The notes under the pieces were generated by a model that saw nothing but the letters and a program-made list of their open reading frames with translations, ran no database searches and had not been told where the DNA came from. The position numbers and the translations under genes are program-made. Shown here piece by piece: positions 22,744 to 33,826 of a stretch of 64,000 bases of DNA. Numbering within the stretch: the first letter of the stretch is position 1; each line of letters starts with the position of its first letter. This DNA is from Helicoverpa zea (taxonomy: Eukaryota; Arthropoda; Insecta; Lepidoptera; Noctuidae), in assembly GCF_022581195.2 (NCBI RefSeq), contig NC_061461.1, positions 12,462,001 to 12,526,000 on the forward strand. Direction: 5' to 3'.

Positions 22744-22815
22744 CCAGGGGAAATACACAATACAGGGGAGAGACAAGGTGTACAGGGGAAGATACTTCAT
22801 GAACAGGGAAGAGAT
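22744..22815 (+). repeat. Left cluster of CCAGGGGARATAC-like motifs (four copies)
   Basis: Copies at 22744-22756, 22762-22774, 22782-22795 and 22803-22815, all in plus orientation, about 20 nt apart start to start, with decreasing match to the consensus. Confidence 0.6.
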
Positions 22816-22992
22816 AAAAAATATAACGAGGTTAATTTTAAGAATCATCTTTATTTATTTTAATTATGAATTATTTATAATTAGACTTTTCATTTCTTAG
22901 CAGTCTTATGTGCTAGGTACAAAACATGAAAAACAATAATAAAAAGAAACAAAAACAAAAAATTATCTTTTGAATAACAGTAACTTGAAATA

Positions 22993-24181
22993 TGGAGAGA
23001 AAAAGCAAAAAATCGTAGAAGACGTTTAGCACTCCAAGATATAAGTAATGCTTTTGTAACACCACCATGTTCAGATAATGAAGGCCCACCGCCTCCTCAA
23101 AATATAAACAGGCGAACGCAGGCAGCACAGCAAAAGTCAACTTTTTTTTAACGACGTCAAAAATCATCAAAAGTCGCAGGCCTTTTATGTGCCAGGGCCG
23201 CGGTATCTCTTTTGAACAACCCGCAGCCCTGGCAGGCCTTGGCCCTACTGGGCCCCGCTGGGGTTGCTGACATCTCTTTGAGGAGCGCGTGGAACAACGC
23301 GTGCCGCCGACACGGGTCTGTTGTCTAAAAATAGACATGAGCGATGAGCCACTCGAACTCACCGCTCACAGACCTACGCCTACGGTGGCCGGGAGTCGTC
23401 TCGCGACACCCGGCGCCCGTGGTGTCTACCTGCTCCAGCGCGGCGGCCGGGATGAGAGGTGCGAAGCAGTCATGCTCGAGAAGGAGGCGACGGCATCCCA
23501 TTCCCTCTCGCCCCGGACCATGGCCTGAACCAGGGCCGGACGCGAGAGGTCGCCGCCGCCTAAAGCCTCGACGAGGACCCGGCGGTGCCCTTCCCACGCA
23601 GGGCACTCCTGGACTGTATGGTCCACCGTATCCTCGGGGCTGTCCGCACAGTGGTGACACCCAGGCGCCTCCTCACGACCGATTCGATGCAGGTACCTCT
23701 CGAAACAACCGTGTCCGATGAGGACCTGCGTCATGCGGTACGTCAGGGCGCCGTGACTCCTCCCGAGCTACTCCTCAAAGAGGGGACTTACCGCCACTAT
23801 GGTGGCGTGCCCTGCACTGGGTTGCGACAGTCGTTCCCTCCAGGCCACCATGAGATCGCGCCGGAGCTCCGCCCGCTGCTCGACAACTTGCCGCGGCAAC
23901 GGAGTTCCCTCCCGGCCCTGAGCCTCCTCGCGCCAGTAGTACCGGCGCAAGAAGACTCTCGCCTCCAGATCCCCAATTGGCAGTCCGGCAGTAGGCCAGC
24001 TGCTTCGCGGGAGATCGTACAGCAAAAGTCCACTCGAGCAAGAAAAGCAAGAAACCTGAAAATAAAAAAACAAGCGGAAGAAATAGATCCACTTAAATCT
24101 GTGCAGTCCAACGCTACAAAAAAAAACAAGTACAACGATGAAATACTTATCCGGGTCATTTTTAATTCTTTGATATCGTAA
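22993..24181 (+). pseudogene. Transposon-encoded basic protein fragment, split by a LINE insertion
   Basis: The frame opens around 22993 (WREKAKNRRRRLALQD, then FVTPPCSDNEGPPPPQ and RRTQAAQQKST), is broken at 23142 by the nested LINE, and resumes in the same frame after the duplicated target at 24035 (RARKARNLKIKKQAEE) to a TAA at 24179. Without the insertion it would be a basic, lysine/arginine-rich segment of about 98 codons. The layout (arginine-rich patch, TPP-proline motif, second basic stretch) resembles, from memory, an uncharacterised multi-copy insect protein family found on mobile DNA. No start codon is visible, so it is a downstream exon or remnant. The function is unknown. Confidence 0.45.
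23143..24018 (-). mobile_element. 5'-truncated R1-type LINE nested in the DNA transposon
   Basis: A GC-rich 876-bp block on the minus strand encodes the C-terminal end of an R1-clade ORF2, including GHGCFERYLHRIG and a CCHC finger (CHHC, then DH, then EC). A T run at 23143-23149 is the A tail. Target duplications ACAGCAAAAGTC(A/C)ACT flank it at 23127-23142 and 24019-24034 (15 of 16 match). R1-type elements move by target-primed reverse transcription, and 5' truncation is usual. There is no reverse transcriptase domain left. An in-frame TAG at 23768-23770 sits where a tryptophan codon is expected, so the copy is dead. Confidence 0.75.
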
Positions 24182-24315
24182 TCGTTTGCTATCCTCTTCT
24201 TTTCAAGCCATTTTTCTGTAAATAAAACGTAATATGTACTGTAAAGCTAAAATAAGCATAACGCCAAGTAAAGGATTAGAGAAAACTAGAAGTATTAATG
24301 GAAACGCGTAAAAAT

Positions 24316-24386
24316 GTATCTCCCCTGGACATTAAGTATCTCCCCTGCCATCAAAAGAGCCAGGGGAAATACGCCAGGGGAGATAC
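24316..24386. repeat. Right cluster of CCAGGGGARATAC-like motifs (inverted pairs)
   Basis: Two minus-oriented copies (24316-24328, 24336-24348) face two plus-oriented copies (24360-24372, 24374-24386), forming a near-palindromic block. Single further copies lie at 24719-24732 and 24919-24931. Confidence 0.6.
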
Positions 24387-25113
24387 ATTTTCGATAGAAA
24401 TCTAAAATAGCCGTAAAAGTATTTCGCGTACGTCATTCACACACAAACATAACAATGTACACACTATTCATATTAAATATTGAAGTATATGTTAGTATTT
24501 TAACAAATAATTGCAATGTAAAACTTACCAGAGGAAAGACTGCATTCACATAACTCTTCTGCACCCAGCGAGTAGCGTGATCGAAATGGCCGACAATAAA
24601 GGCGGCGCAGTTGCTTATGCGCCGTTTGCTGCTAACTTCACGTTACACACTATGCATTCAAGGTCACAACTTCTTCAGACTAGGAGAGCAAAACTGATTT
24701 TTGAACGAAAACAAAAGACCAGGGGACGAGACACGAAACTCGGTGGACAAATTTCGGTGTTCATATTTTTTTTAAAGAATTGGAATAAAAGCACTTTTAC
24801 TTGTAAGATACTATTACTAAGTTTACTGTACCTATAAAATTAAAGAGTTTAAAATAATTATTGAATTTTAATACATTCATAATTACTGATTTACAAATAA
24901 AGTCGGTTGGGGGACAGACCAGGGGAGAGACATTTTTCTTATATTAGAGCTTATTGTGACTTAATTACGTACATTTCTGCAATAAATTTGAGTGACCACA
25001 TAGGAAACATTTAGTTTTAAGTGATAAATAGGTTATTTGTAAAGTTTATTGAAAAAAATGTATTTTTTTGTTGTTGCCGTCGAAAGTACTTCTTAACTTA
25101 GAATGACCCAAAT

Positions 25114-27044
25114 ATGAATTAGATCTGACCCATTACAAAATCAATGTTTTGGGTGCCCTGTGAATACAAAGTTTCGTTCGCGTCACTTTCTATTTTGGAA
25201 CTTATCTCCAATATTACTCGGGTTTCTGTTTTTGACGTTTTTCGCAGAATGTAGAATTTATGTAGTTCATATTTTTTTTAGTCTACTCTTATAACCAGCC
25301 TATTTACATTTTTGAACGAAAAATAAATCTGACCATTTGTCGCGAAGGATTACAATTTCCATTTGGAGCTCTTCCTTGCGCATTTTAACATTTCTTTTGT
25401 GAAAGACCTAAGCTTTTACTTGCCCTAAATTATCTTGGTTGTAGTAAGCCGCGACCTGATTTGTCTGCCCATATTTGCCAGTGCCAGTAGTCCAAGATTT
25501 AGACTATGCCATAAATTCACAAATAAGACTATTCCACAATTGATTGCTTTTCCAGCTTTACCTTAATTTACCGATACGACAGGTTCTGTAATTGAGCCCC
25601 TTGCAGACTAATTGCCAATACAAATCTCTTCATTGAGATCTATACTTATTTACTGTTACTTAGTAAACGTTAAACGTACCCTTGATACCACAATAAATAT
25701 TTTATTGTTTGATTTTTAATATATAACAACATCAAATATCGATTATCGCTCCTTCAATGCAATGAGGCAAGGTCGTTAGGGTAATCAAAAAAGTTGGAGC
25801 CACTTCAATTGCAATTTATACTTTACTGCTTAAAGAAAAGAATTAGATTTCTCTAGCAGTGCCTGGGGAGTTCATTTTCTACATGCCGTAATGGTTTTGA
25901 TGATGAATGGGGTAATATTATACGAATCTTGTTCTTTGGAATGTCGACGGGCAATGAACTGTCTCTCTTTGACGATTCTCCAATTCACTTTTGTTGATGA
26001 GCTCTGTAATCTTGAAGATGTATCTCGTCCGTATTACCCCGTTACGAAGTTTTTGTATAGCAACTTTTTTGCTGTGGCAAACCTGGCTTTCAGTAAATTA
26101 GCAGGTAATTACCATGTTTTATTCAAAACAAATTGGTTGAATTTCGCTACAATTTGCGAGAGTTTCATTTGGTGATTTTGTTGGAAATAAAAATTAACGA
26201 ACCATCTACAGTATGACGGAGTCCAACGCTTCCCCCGGAGGACATGTATTGATTATGTAACTGATTATCCGGGTATGTACCATAAGTAATGACATACGAC
26301 TCTGAAGGGAATTGCTCCAGGATGATAAAGCGTCCATTTTCACCAGCTATTTACGATATAACATTGCACGTGTAGAGGAAAGGTTTCATCTTTTATATTA
26401 AGTTCTAAGTTGGGTTTATTTTTAGAATGAAATAGTGCTGATGTATAGAGGTTGAGTACCTTGAAAAGTTGGTCTTTGAAAGACGGTGTTTTCGATTTAA
26501 TTTTTGTCTTATTTTTATTTCACCACATTATTTTAGGATTACATCGTTTTAGGTGGCTCTTTAGTATAAAATAATATAATATCAAAGCAATCGCAGACTT
26601 TGAAGCTACTACTCATTTAGTGTGATCTAATCCCAACTTCAGTATATCGGAAGTTATTCCACTAACCTGTTGCTTCCTAAAAGACATGCAGCTAAATATA
26701 TTCTAGTTTGAATATATGTTTACTAAAGGCCATCTTTATCACCTCAGGATAACTTGTCGTCTCTCAAATCTTGTAATTTAATACCAGTTGCCATATCCCG
26801 GATCAGGGGTCTAATAGTTATGAATGACAACCTGATTTTTAATCTTATTCTAGAAACAGGTATATCTAGAAAGATTACATAACGAAATTCACACCAGAAC
26901 TATTCAATTAGAATACATTAATGGCTGATCTCGTCGCCGTAGTGCAAGGTAATCCACTGCAACCGTTCTAAACATGAGAATATGTAAATGCACCTATGTA
27001 TTGAGTTGGATGTAATAAATGGTTTAATTTTTATATATCCTCAG
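25114..27044. other. Presumed intronic or intergenic sequence
   Basis: No gene or repeat recognised. The ORF at 25891-26175 has no motif or flanking signal that supports it. Confidence 0.35.
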
Positions 27045-27186
27045 GGCAACGATTTGTTCTTAAGATTTACGGGGACGCTGGAATGTAAAGCACCCTTCAC
27101 TCCGCTCACAGCGGAAGATCATTTGACGATTTCTCATTTTTATAAAAAGGGGTCCAAAGATTTGATGGAACGATACCAAGATTCAG
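27045..27186 (+). CDS. Candidate internal coding exon, unidentified
   Basis: An acceptor-like TATATCCTCAG precedes 142 open nucleotides (GNDLFLRFTGTLECK, APFTPLTAEDHLTISHFY, then KKGSKDLMERYQDS) and a TCAG|GTTAGA donor-like site. Codon use looks more coding-like than its surroundings. I do not recognise the sequence, and the donor is weak. It could be an exon of a plus-strand gene, an alternative liprin exon, or chance. Confidence 0.25.
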
Positions 27187-28049
27187 GTTAGATTGTATGT
27201 AATTTGGCAAACACAGTTCGCATTAAATGGAAGAGCTATTTATTTATTTATCAGATCTGTTTTCAGCAATTTAGAAATATTTACCTACTATGTATACGCA
27301 ACGCACTTTAGCGTATCGACCGAATAAATAAACAAAATTCTAATTCGTTTCAAGGTATTTCTTTACGCATTTTCAGTAATAAAGCGTTTTAACCGCGAGT
27401 ATTTTAGTTCATTAGTGAGAATTTCTAGTAAAACTATTTGCTACTGACGAATGTTACTCATGCCGAGTTTTTATCCACGATACTATAATACCATTTTGGC
27501 GCCCAACAGGAACCGCTTTCAAAAAACAGCAAAGATTGAAAATAAGTTAATACGCAGACATTTTCAAGGCAAAAAGTAATATTACTCGTGTAACAAGAAA
27601 AAGATTACTTAAGTAAGATAAATTTTATTTTCGACTTGAGGGTACAGAGCAAAGGTCATTCCGTTGCTATGATGATAATTGAGCTACGGCGAGTTGCTAA
27701 GTTAAATGCTTTTGTTATTTCGAGTACTAAATAACAACAATTAAATTCAATTGGTTTCTTCTTTGCTCAATTAGAATTCCATTTTCATTATACTTTGGCA
27801 AGTAATTGGAAGTTGGTCTGTACTGGAGTGTAATTCAATTAGTAATGTGTAAGCTTCTTTCTTTATCATTGAAATATATTTTACATCTTATATTATTTTA
27901 ACTAGCTATTATAGGTATTTTCAACAAACGAGTAGCATATCAGACGATTTAGTTCTCTTATAGAAATGAATATTAATGACATGATTTGATTGATTTTAAC
28001 AGTTGAAGTTAAAACTATTTAGATTGGAGATACATTTTGTGAAACATTA
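27187..28049. other. Presumed intronic or intergenic sequence
   Basis: No gene or repeat recognised. Confidence 0.3.
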
Positions 28050-28195
28050 ACCGTTTTACCACAAAAACTTTTTAACGTCAGTTTAAGACTTGTCTAAAAA
28101 AATGTCAAATTATGACGTTGACATATGGTTCATTTTGGAGCCACATTTTTTTAGACAAGTGTAAAACAGTGGTTAAAGTTTTTGTAGTAAGGCCA
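28050..28195. mobile_element. Fold-back MITE
   Basis: Imperfect inverted arms: CCACAAAAACTTTTTAACG...GACTTGTCTAAAAAAATG on the left faces CATTTTTTTAGACAAGTG...TTAAAGTTTTTGTAGTAA on the right, around a short centre containing GACGTTGACATATGG. No coding capacity. I recall near copies in other moth sequences. Borders approximate. Confidence 0.55.
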
Positions 28196-31100
28196 TAACC
28201 CTTTATGATGAAAGAGGACCGCAACTTCGTATTGTCTACACGAGAGCATTTAAAGTAACAACAACAAAATATTATTTAAACATCAATCTTTGTTGAAAAT
28301 CAATAACATGCAATATGCTATCCCTTTGAACTGTAAAGCGATTTAATTTAATTTCGCGAGGTATCGTTCTCGCTAGCTTACACGTTACACGTGCCTTATT
28401 GAAGCCGTAAGTGAATCAAAAATGTTGCAACGCCAGGTAATATGGATGCCAAGGGTACTTGGGTGACAATATTTGAAGCTAGAGAAGCTCAAAGAAGTAC
28501 CCACTTGTACCATTTTGAAGAAAACTGTTAAGGCCTCATTGCTTTATGGGTAAAAATGCATCTTTAGAAAAATTAAGTCCCGTTTGAACCTCGAAGCAAG
28601 GGTTTAGGGTAGATTGGATCTGAAAACTATAGTAAACAAAATATAGAGGACTTATAGTAAACGCCTTTTTTGTAATCACTGGAAGACCAGTTGTATAAAA
28701 AAAAAACGAAAAGCCATAATAAATAAATAAAACAAATACAGCATTCCATCTGGAGCGATGTGAGCATGGCCTAGTCACGTTTTAGGCCGATATTTACATA
28801 TTGTGTTAGAATGGTATTGAGGAATACTTTTGTTCATATGGTGAGATAACTGGGGTATACTCGTGGTTTTCCTTTTTCCCCATAAGTATTAGGAAGACTT
28901 AAAAAAAAATGGAGAACATGGGATTGTGATTTCTTAGTTTGTGACGAAGTTAAAATTAAGAAAGAAAGAAAGATTCTTAGCTCTACAAACTACACACCTA
29001 TTAGTAACAATTCTGCAAGTCGGTTTTGGTGGGGGTCGGTCCCATGAAGATAGTCGACAATAGCCCAAAAGTGTTAGGAAACTGATAAAACTTCAATTTT
29101 AATTATTCAAATTATCTACAACTTAGCTAAAATAATTATTTCAAGACACAGCGTCGTTTTAAGAAGAAAAATTACCTTAAAACCTAAATAAAATTATTGC
29201 TGTAACACTATATTTCGATGTGCTTGGATGGCTCACTTTTGTCCTGTAAAAACTATATAACTATGACTATATTTGGTGTCAATTGACCAGGCTACAAACA
29301 AGACCCAGCAGTTTCCAACATTTTCCAATTAGATCCACGAACTGAATCTTGAGCCGTATTCACGGTGATTGTAATTGATAGAGGGGTTCCGTAGCTTCAT
29401 CAATCAAACGTTTTATAAAACGGCCCGCGGTAATTAGGGGCTTTCTCCAGATTCCTCGCGTTTTTGTTATAAGCTCGATATGAAATATTGACTAGGAATT
29501 TTATGGGTTCAAGTAATATATATTTTTTGGGCGTTCCTGGGCTGTTCGCCTTTCGTTATAAGGCTATCATGTTGTGATATTAAGTGGGTTTTATTTATCG
29601 GTCTTTGCTCTTCAGATTATTTCCTATATTTATGAAATGTATGGTTCTGAGGAAAACAACCTTCGTTATTGGTATAAATCCCTCCCCAACAGAGGTCGGC
29701 TTAACCTCAACATAACATGTTGTAGGGCGTCCTTATTGACCTCACACATCCTTTGGTTTGACACCTATTTGTAACCCTCGGCTCGAATCGATAATGATTA
29801 GATAAAAACATGCCACCGATTCAAACCCAATACAGTTATCACCTGTTGTAAAAAAAAACTATTAACTCCTCCTTTCCAAGCTCCTTTTAAGTTTTACAAA
29901 AATTACGAAAAAACAGGTTGTTTCTGTTTTGTGTTGTAATAAAATTGAAGGCTCCAAGTTATAAGGGTAGCAGTTCGTTATAGAATAGCAAGAATTGTTA
30001 ATTTGTCCGGGAAACGTTGTTTTCCGCGGAAGCTGGAATTAATTATGAAAGCTACGACATTGTGTGCATGGCCAGTGTGCTACATGTTGACGCTGTGGTT
30101 TCTACTGAATTTATTATTATTTACATATCATTTTGAAGTTATTACTAAGCCTTCTTTGAATTTCGACTATAATTGTTCGAGCCAAAAACGTGGGCTTAAC
30201 TGATTACTGAGAATCACAAAAATGATTACATAATAAAAAACATACTGTTCATCGCTCACACCGTTTCATTTACCTTCATAAAAAAATGCTCTGTAATAAT
30301 TTTATACGTCAGTTTACAAAATTCCTGAAACCCAGCAAAGAGGCTTGGCCCAAATACGCAGGTCCCAGCGCTCGTTTAGGGCAGAGGGCAGTTTTCGCAA
30401 ACCCTCCAGCCGCTGAAATATTTAAAGGAAACACTCAGCACGCTTTCCCCAAGTATTTACCAGCTGTTTTTGTTTAGATTTATTCATTTTACCCGTGCGG
30501 TGTAGCGGCGGTGTTGTCAATTTCGTAATTATCTAGTGTCGGACTAGATCCTGAGCGGATGGACAGGAAATTGTGTTGGAAGCTGAGCTAATAGACTATT
30601 CCTGTTGCTGTTTTCTGTGACACGTTATTGAATAATGTGGCTGTTTGCCGCTCGTATGCGTGTCTGTTTGACTAATTATGTGAAGTCGATCACAATTTTA
30701 AAACTGATTATCTAGATCAGACGTTGCGTTTGTGATAATAAACAACTTTCCTGTTCATATTTTATTTCTTGAAGGTTATACATAGTCATGTGCGTGCAGT
30801 ACCAGAGTCTTCGCACAAAGACTCAGCAACTACTCTTTTAATATCTTTTTAATTACCTCATTCCAAGGCTAGCTCGTATTCGCTAATGTAAATATCGATC
30901 AAACCCAGTTCCAATATCTAGGTTATCAGTTAGAGGTACTTGGAAATTTTTACGATGCATTTTTGATAGTAAATTCTGAGATAACCGTTCTGTGAATAAG
31001 ATAGAAGTGATTATTGCATGTCTAGGTACGGATAGTGGTTATCTAGACGAGATAAAGTGCAGTAAAGTCAATACCCCGTCAATAAACAAACAAACAGTTT

Positions 31101-32353
31101 AAACGGAACCGCTATTACTTCTTCCCCGTGGTACGTTGCTGTGTACTTTCTTCGGCACGGTATGTTTATTGTAGAGGGTAACCTCGACTTTCATTAGGTG
31201 GATGGTACTTTTGAAGGTCTACTTACAATTAGTATAGATTTGTTTTTTTTTTATGACGGTTAAGATTATTCCAACCTCTTTTACGAAAGTTATATACGTA
31301 ACTTAAATGTTATATAAATAGGTATGTAATTTTTAGAGCAATGAGCTTTACACATTCTGTGGCCTTCTTATCATTAAATAATGCTGAAGAATCATATTCG
31401 ACTCAGTTGAGATAGCAATATATGATCTGTGACGTTAATTACAAATGACCTAAATGTGCAGCCTTATTGAAAGGTATCGTTTGAATATTAATTCAAACCC
31501 AGTTGCCTACTCGGGCGTTAAGAATCAAGTCTTCAAGACATATCCTTTTGTAGGCCTTACTATATTTAAATAAAAATATATGTATGTATGTGTGTCGACG
31601 GTTATAATCGTGTGGGGCACTCCGTAGGGCCGCGTATAAATAGCCAGGTCGATACTCACTCCAGACTCGATGCTTGAAATCAGACCTAAATGCGTGCACG
31701 ACTACTATACACCAGTCTGATTTTAATATAACAAAATAAATATATAACACAGGATAATGTGATTCAGTAGTTCTGTTAATATTTTTGCGTAGGTATTTTT
31801 TTAATGATCGCGGTCGAAAAGGTCATCCCTTCAACTGTTTTCAAGAAAAACCCAAGTGGATTCCTGTAATAACTTACAGGGCTTAATTAAATATCTTCTC
31901 AGTTTACGCATTTCCGAAGTTCATTTAATTATCTTGTATAAAAATATTTTTGTACATTAACAGATTAGAATCGTGATGACACGGCTTAATTTGTGTCCTT
32001 CCTTATCTTAAGAAATCTCAAATTGATAGGCAAAGAACTCGGCGGCTGACGTTATCAATCAGAGCTATAATTAGAAAGATCATTACGAGGTTCTTCAAAA
32101 ATTCCCCAATACTTTCATTTGGGCAGACAGACAGTTCTGAAGAACTCCTATACATATATAGATAATCCTGCAATATACGAGTAAAATGAGTATAAACCCG
32201 AACTAGTTTTTCATGCTAATGATAGCTATGTCAGACAACCGTAGTTAAATGAAAGACTAGTTAAGTAATATGGGCGGATAACGACTTGTTAACGTTGTAA
32301 CTAATTGACGAGACTTGTAAGTTTGTTAACGGCTTATTTCATTTAGGATTAAT
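28196..32353. other. Presumed intronic or intergenic sequence
   Basis: No gene or repeat recognised. Several ORFs of 60-85 codons lack motifs or exon-like borders. Confidence 0.35.
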
Positions 32354-32364
32354 AGGTGGTGTGG

Positions 32365-33801
32365 TGCGGTGTAGACGAAATTCCTATAGAACTGATTAAG
32401 AATTCTAATGAGCTTGCATTAAGTGAACTATTTGAAATATCTGTGCATATATACCGAACTGGAAAACTACCTACCGATTACTGCCAAAGTAGATTGATTA
32501 CTCTTCCCAAAAAACCAAATACGCAAAAATTTGAAGAACACAGAACCCTTAGTCTTATAACACATGCATCTAAAATACTTTTGAAAATAATCCATAATAG
32601 AATTTACAACAAAATAGACCATTTGATAGGACCAGATCAGTATGGTTTCAGGAAAAACAGAGGCACTAGAGAAGCAATATTAGCATTGAGAATGTTAATA
32701 GACCGCAGACTAGATTTGGGACTTAATACATATTTAGCATTTATAGATTTAGAAAAAGCCTTTGATAAAGTTAATTGGAAAAAAATTATGATGACCCTAA
32801 AAAATATAGGAATTGATTTTAGAGACAGACGAGTAATATATGAAATATATAACAATCAGGAAACACTTATTGAAATAGGGGAAGAGAAGGCTAAAGCCAA
32901 AATAAAACAGGGAGTTCGACAAGGTTGTACCCTATCCCCGATACTATTTAATATTTTCATAGAGCAGGCAATAAAAAAAATTACAGAACAACCTTTTGGA
33001 GGGGTTAAATTCAATGGGCAGAGGGTTCTATTCATACGATTTGCGGACGATATAGCAGCGGTAGCCGAAGATCACATACAGCTAGAGACTTTACTTAACC
33101 ATATGGACAGAGTTTTCACCGAATTTCAATTAAAAATTAACGTCAACAAAACAAAAACTTTAATAACAGCAAAAGTGACACCAATTTATAAGACCATCAA
33201 AATTAATAACACACAAATAGACCAAGTTCAAAGCTTTAAATACTTAGGAAGCAACATAACATCTGACTCTCGGTGTTCCGCTGATATCAGATGCCGAATA
33301 GCAATGGCCAAACAAGCCTTTTACAACAAAAAATATTTATTTAAATCTAATATACATAGAAACATTCGCAAGAATTTCATAAGGACATACATCTGGAGCA
33401 TTGCGTTGTACGGTTGTGAAACTTGGACACTGACTAAGCAGGATATAAGCAGACTGGAGGCTTTTGAGATGTGGTGCTGGAGGAGGATGGAGAGAATTAG
33501 TTGGACGGAAAGAATTAGCAATGAAGAAGTATTAAGTAGATTAGGGAGTAGAAGACAACTATTGCATAGCATAGAGAACAGGAGAGGAAAAATGATAGGA
33601 CACCTTATACGTCACGACGATTTTATAAAAAACATCGTGGAAGGGAAAGTCGAAGGGAAGAGGGGAAGGGGTCGTCCAAGGTACAGCTATATGAAACAAA
33701 TTAAAGAGAAGGTGAATGTTGTGACGTATAAGGAAGTTCAGGAGTTGGCGCTAGATAGGCGTAAATGGAAGGAGCTGCACCGACAAGAGCTGGGCTCTTA
33801 A
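32365..33801 (+). CDS. LINE reverse transcriptase ORF, N-terminally truncated
   Basis: Seen: an uninterrupted frame with no stop or shift, starting at the truncation point (the first codons at 32356 come from the target duplication, and there is no ATG start). Residue numbers below count from 32356. Motifs: IDLEKAFDKV (catalytic Asp near 131), GVRQGCTLSP near 186-195, FADD near 229-232, and a C-terminal part with YGCETWTLTKQD and GRGRPRYSY. The AP endonuclease that normally precedes the reverse transcriptase is gone. Known: it copies LINE RNA at a nicked target. Inference: RTE-type by its motif set and tail; a related non-LTR clade is possible. The open frame suggests a fairly recent insertion, although the copy cannot be autonomous. 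Confidence 0.85.
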   Translation, partial: CGVDEIPIELIKNSNELALSELFEISVHIYRTGKLPTDYCQSRLITLPKKPNTQKFEEHRTLSLITHASKILLKIIHNRIYNKIDHLIGPDQYGFRKNRGTREAILALRMLIDRRLDLGLNTYLAFIDLEKAFDKVNWKKIMMTLKNIGIDFRDRRVIYEIYNNQETLIEIGEEKAKAKIKQGVRQGCTLSPILFNIFIEQAIKKITEQPFGGVKFNGQRVLFIRFADDIAAVAEDHIQLETLLNHMDRVFTEFQLKINVNKTKTLITAKVTPIYKTIKINNTQIDQVQSFKYLGSNITSDSRCSADIRCRIAMAKQAFYNKKYLFKSNIHRNIRKNFIRTYIWSIALYGCETWTLTKQDISRLEAFEMWCWRRMERISWTERISNEEVLSRLGSRRQLLHSIENRRGKMIGHLIRHDDFIKNIVEGKVEGKRGRGRPRYSYMKQIKEKVNVVTYKEVQELALDRRKWKELHRQELGS

Positions 33802-33815
33802 ATTGAAGAAGAAGA
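32365..33815 (+). mobile_element. 5'-truncated RTE-like LINE with 11-bp target duplication
   Basis: AGGTGGTGTGG occurs at 32354-32364 and again at 33816-33826, directly bordering the element. The body starts inside the reverse transcriptase ORF and ends, 15 nt after its stop, in a GAAGAAGAA tail. This is the signature of target-primed reverse transcription with 5' truncation. The short non-poly(A) tail with a simple repeat fits the RTE group. Confidence 0.8.
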
Positions 33816-33826
33816 AGGTGGTGTGG

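Larger units (their letters stand above)
22581..25109. mobile_element. Unclassified DNA transposon with reiterated CCAGGGGARATAC motifs
   Basis: Terminal inverted repeats read GGGTCATTCTAAGTTAAGA at 22581 and as its complement ending at 25109 (22 of 23 positions match over the full arm). A direct AAAT flanks each side (22577-22580 and 25110-25113), consistent with a 4-bp target duplication. About ten copies of a 13-bp motif close to CCAGGGGARATAC lie in two clusters (22744-22815, and 24316-24386 plus 24719 and 24919) in both orientations, as expected for subterminal transposase-binding sites. The interior holds a basic protein fragment and a nested LINE. I cannot place it in a known superfamily. 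Confidence 0.6.

Noticed and set aside
23289..24181. Plus-strand ORFs of 79-198 codons over the R1-type fragment
   Set aside because: The real coding signal (CCHC finger, GHGCF motif) is on the minus strand. The longest plus ORF is a fusion of LINE antisense with the host transposon's fragment.
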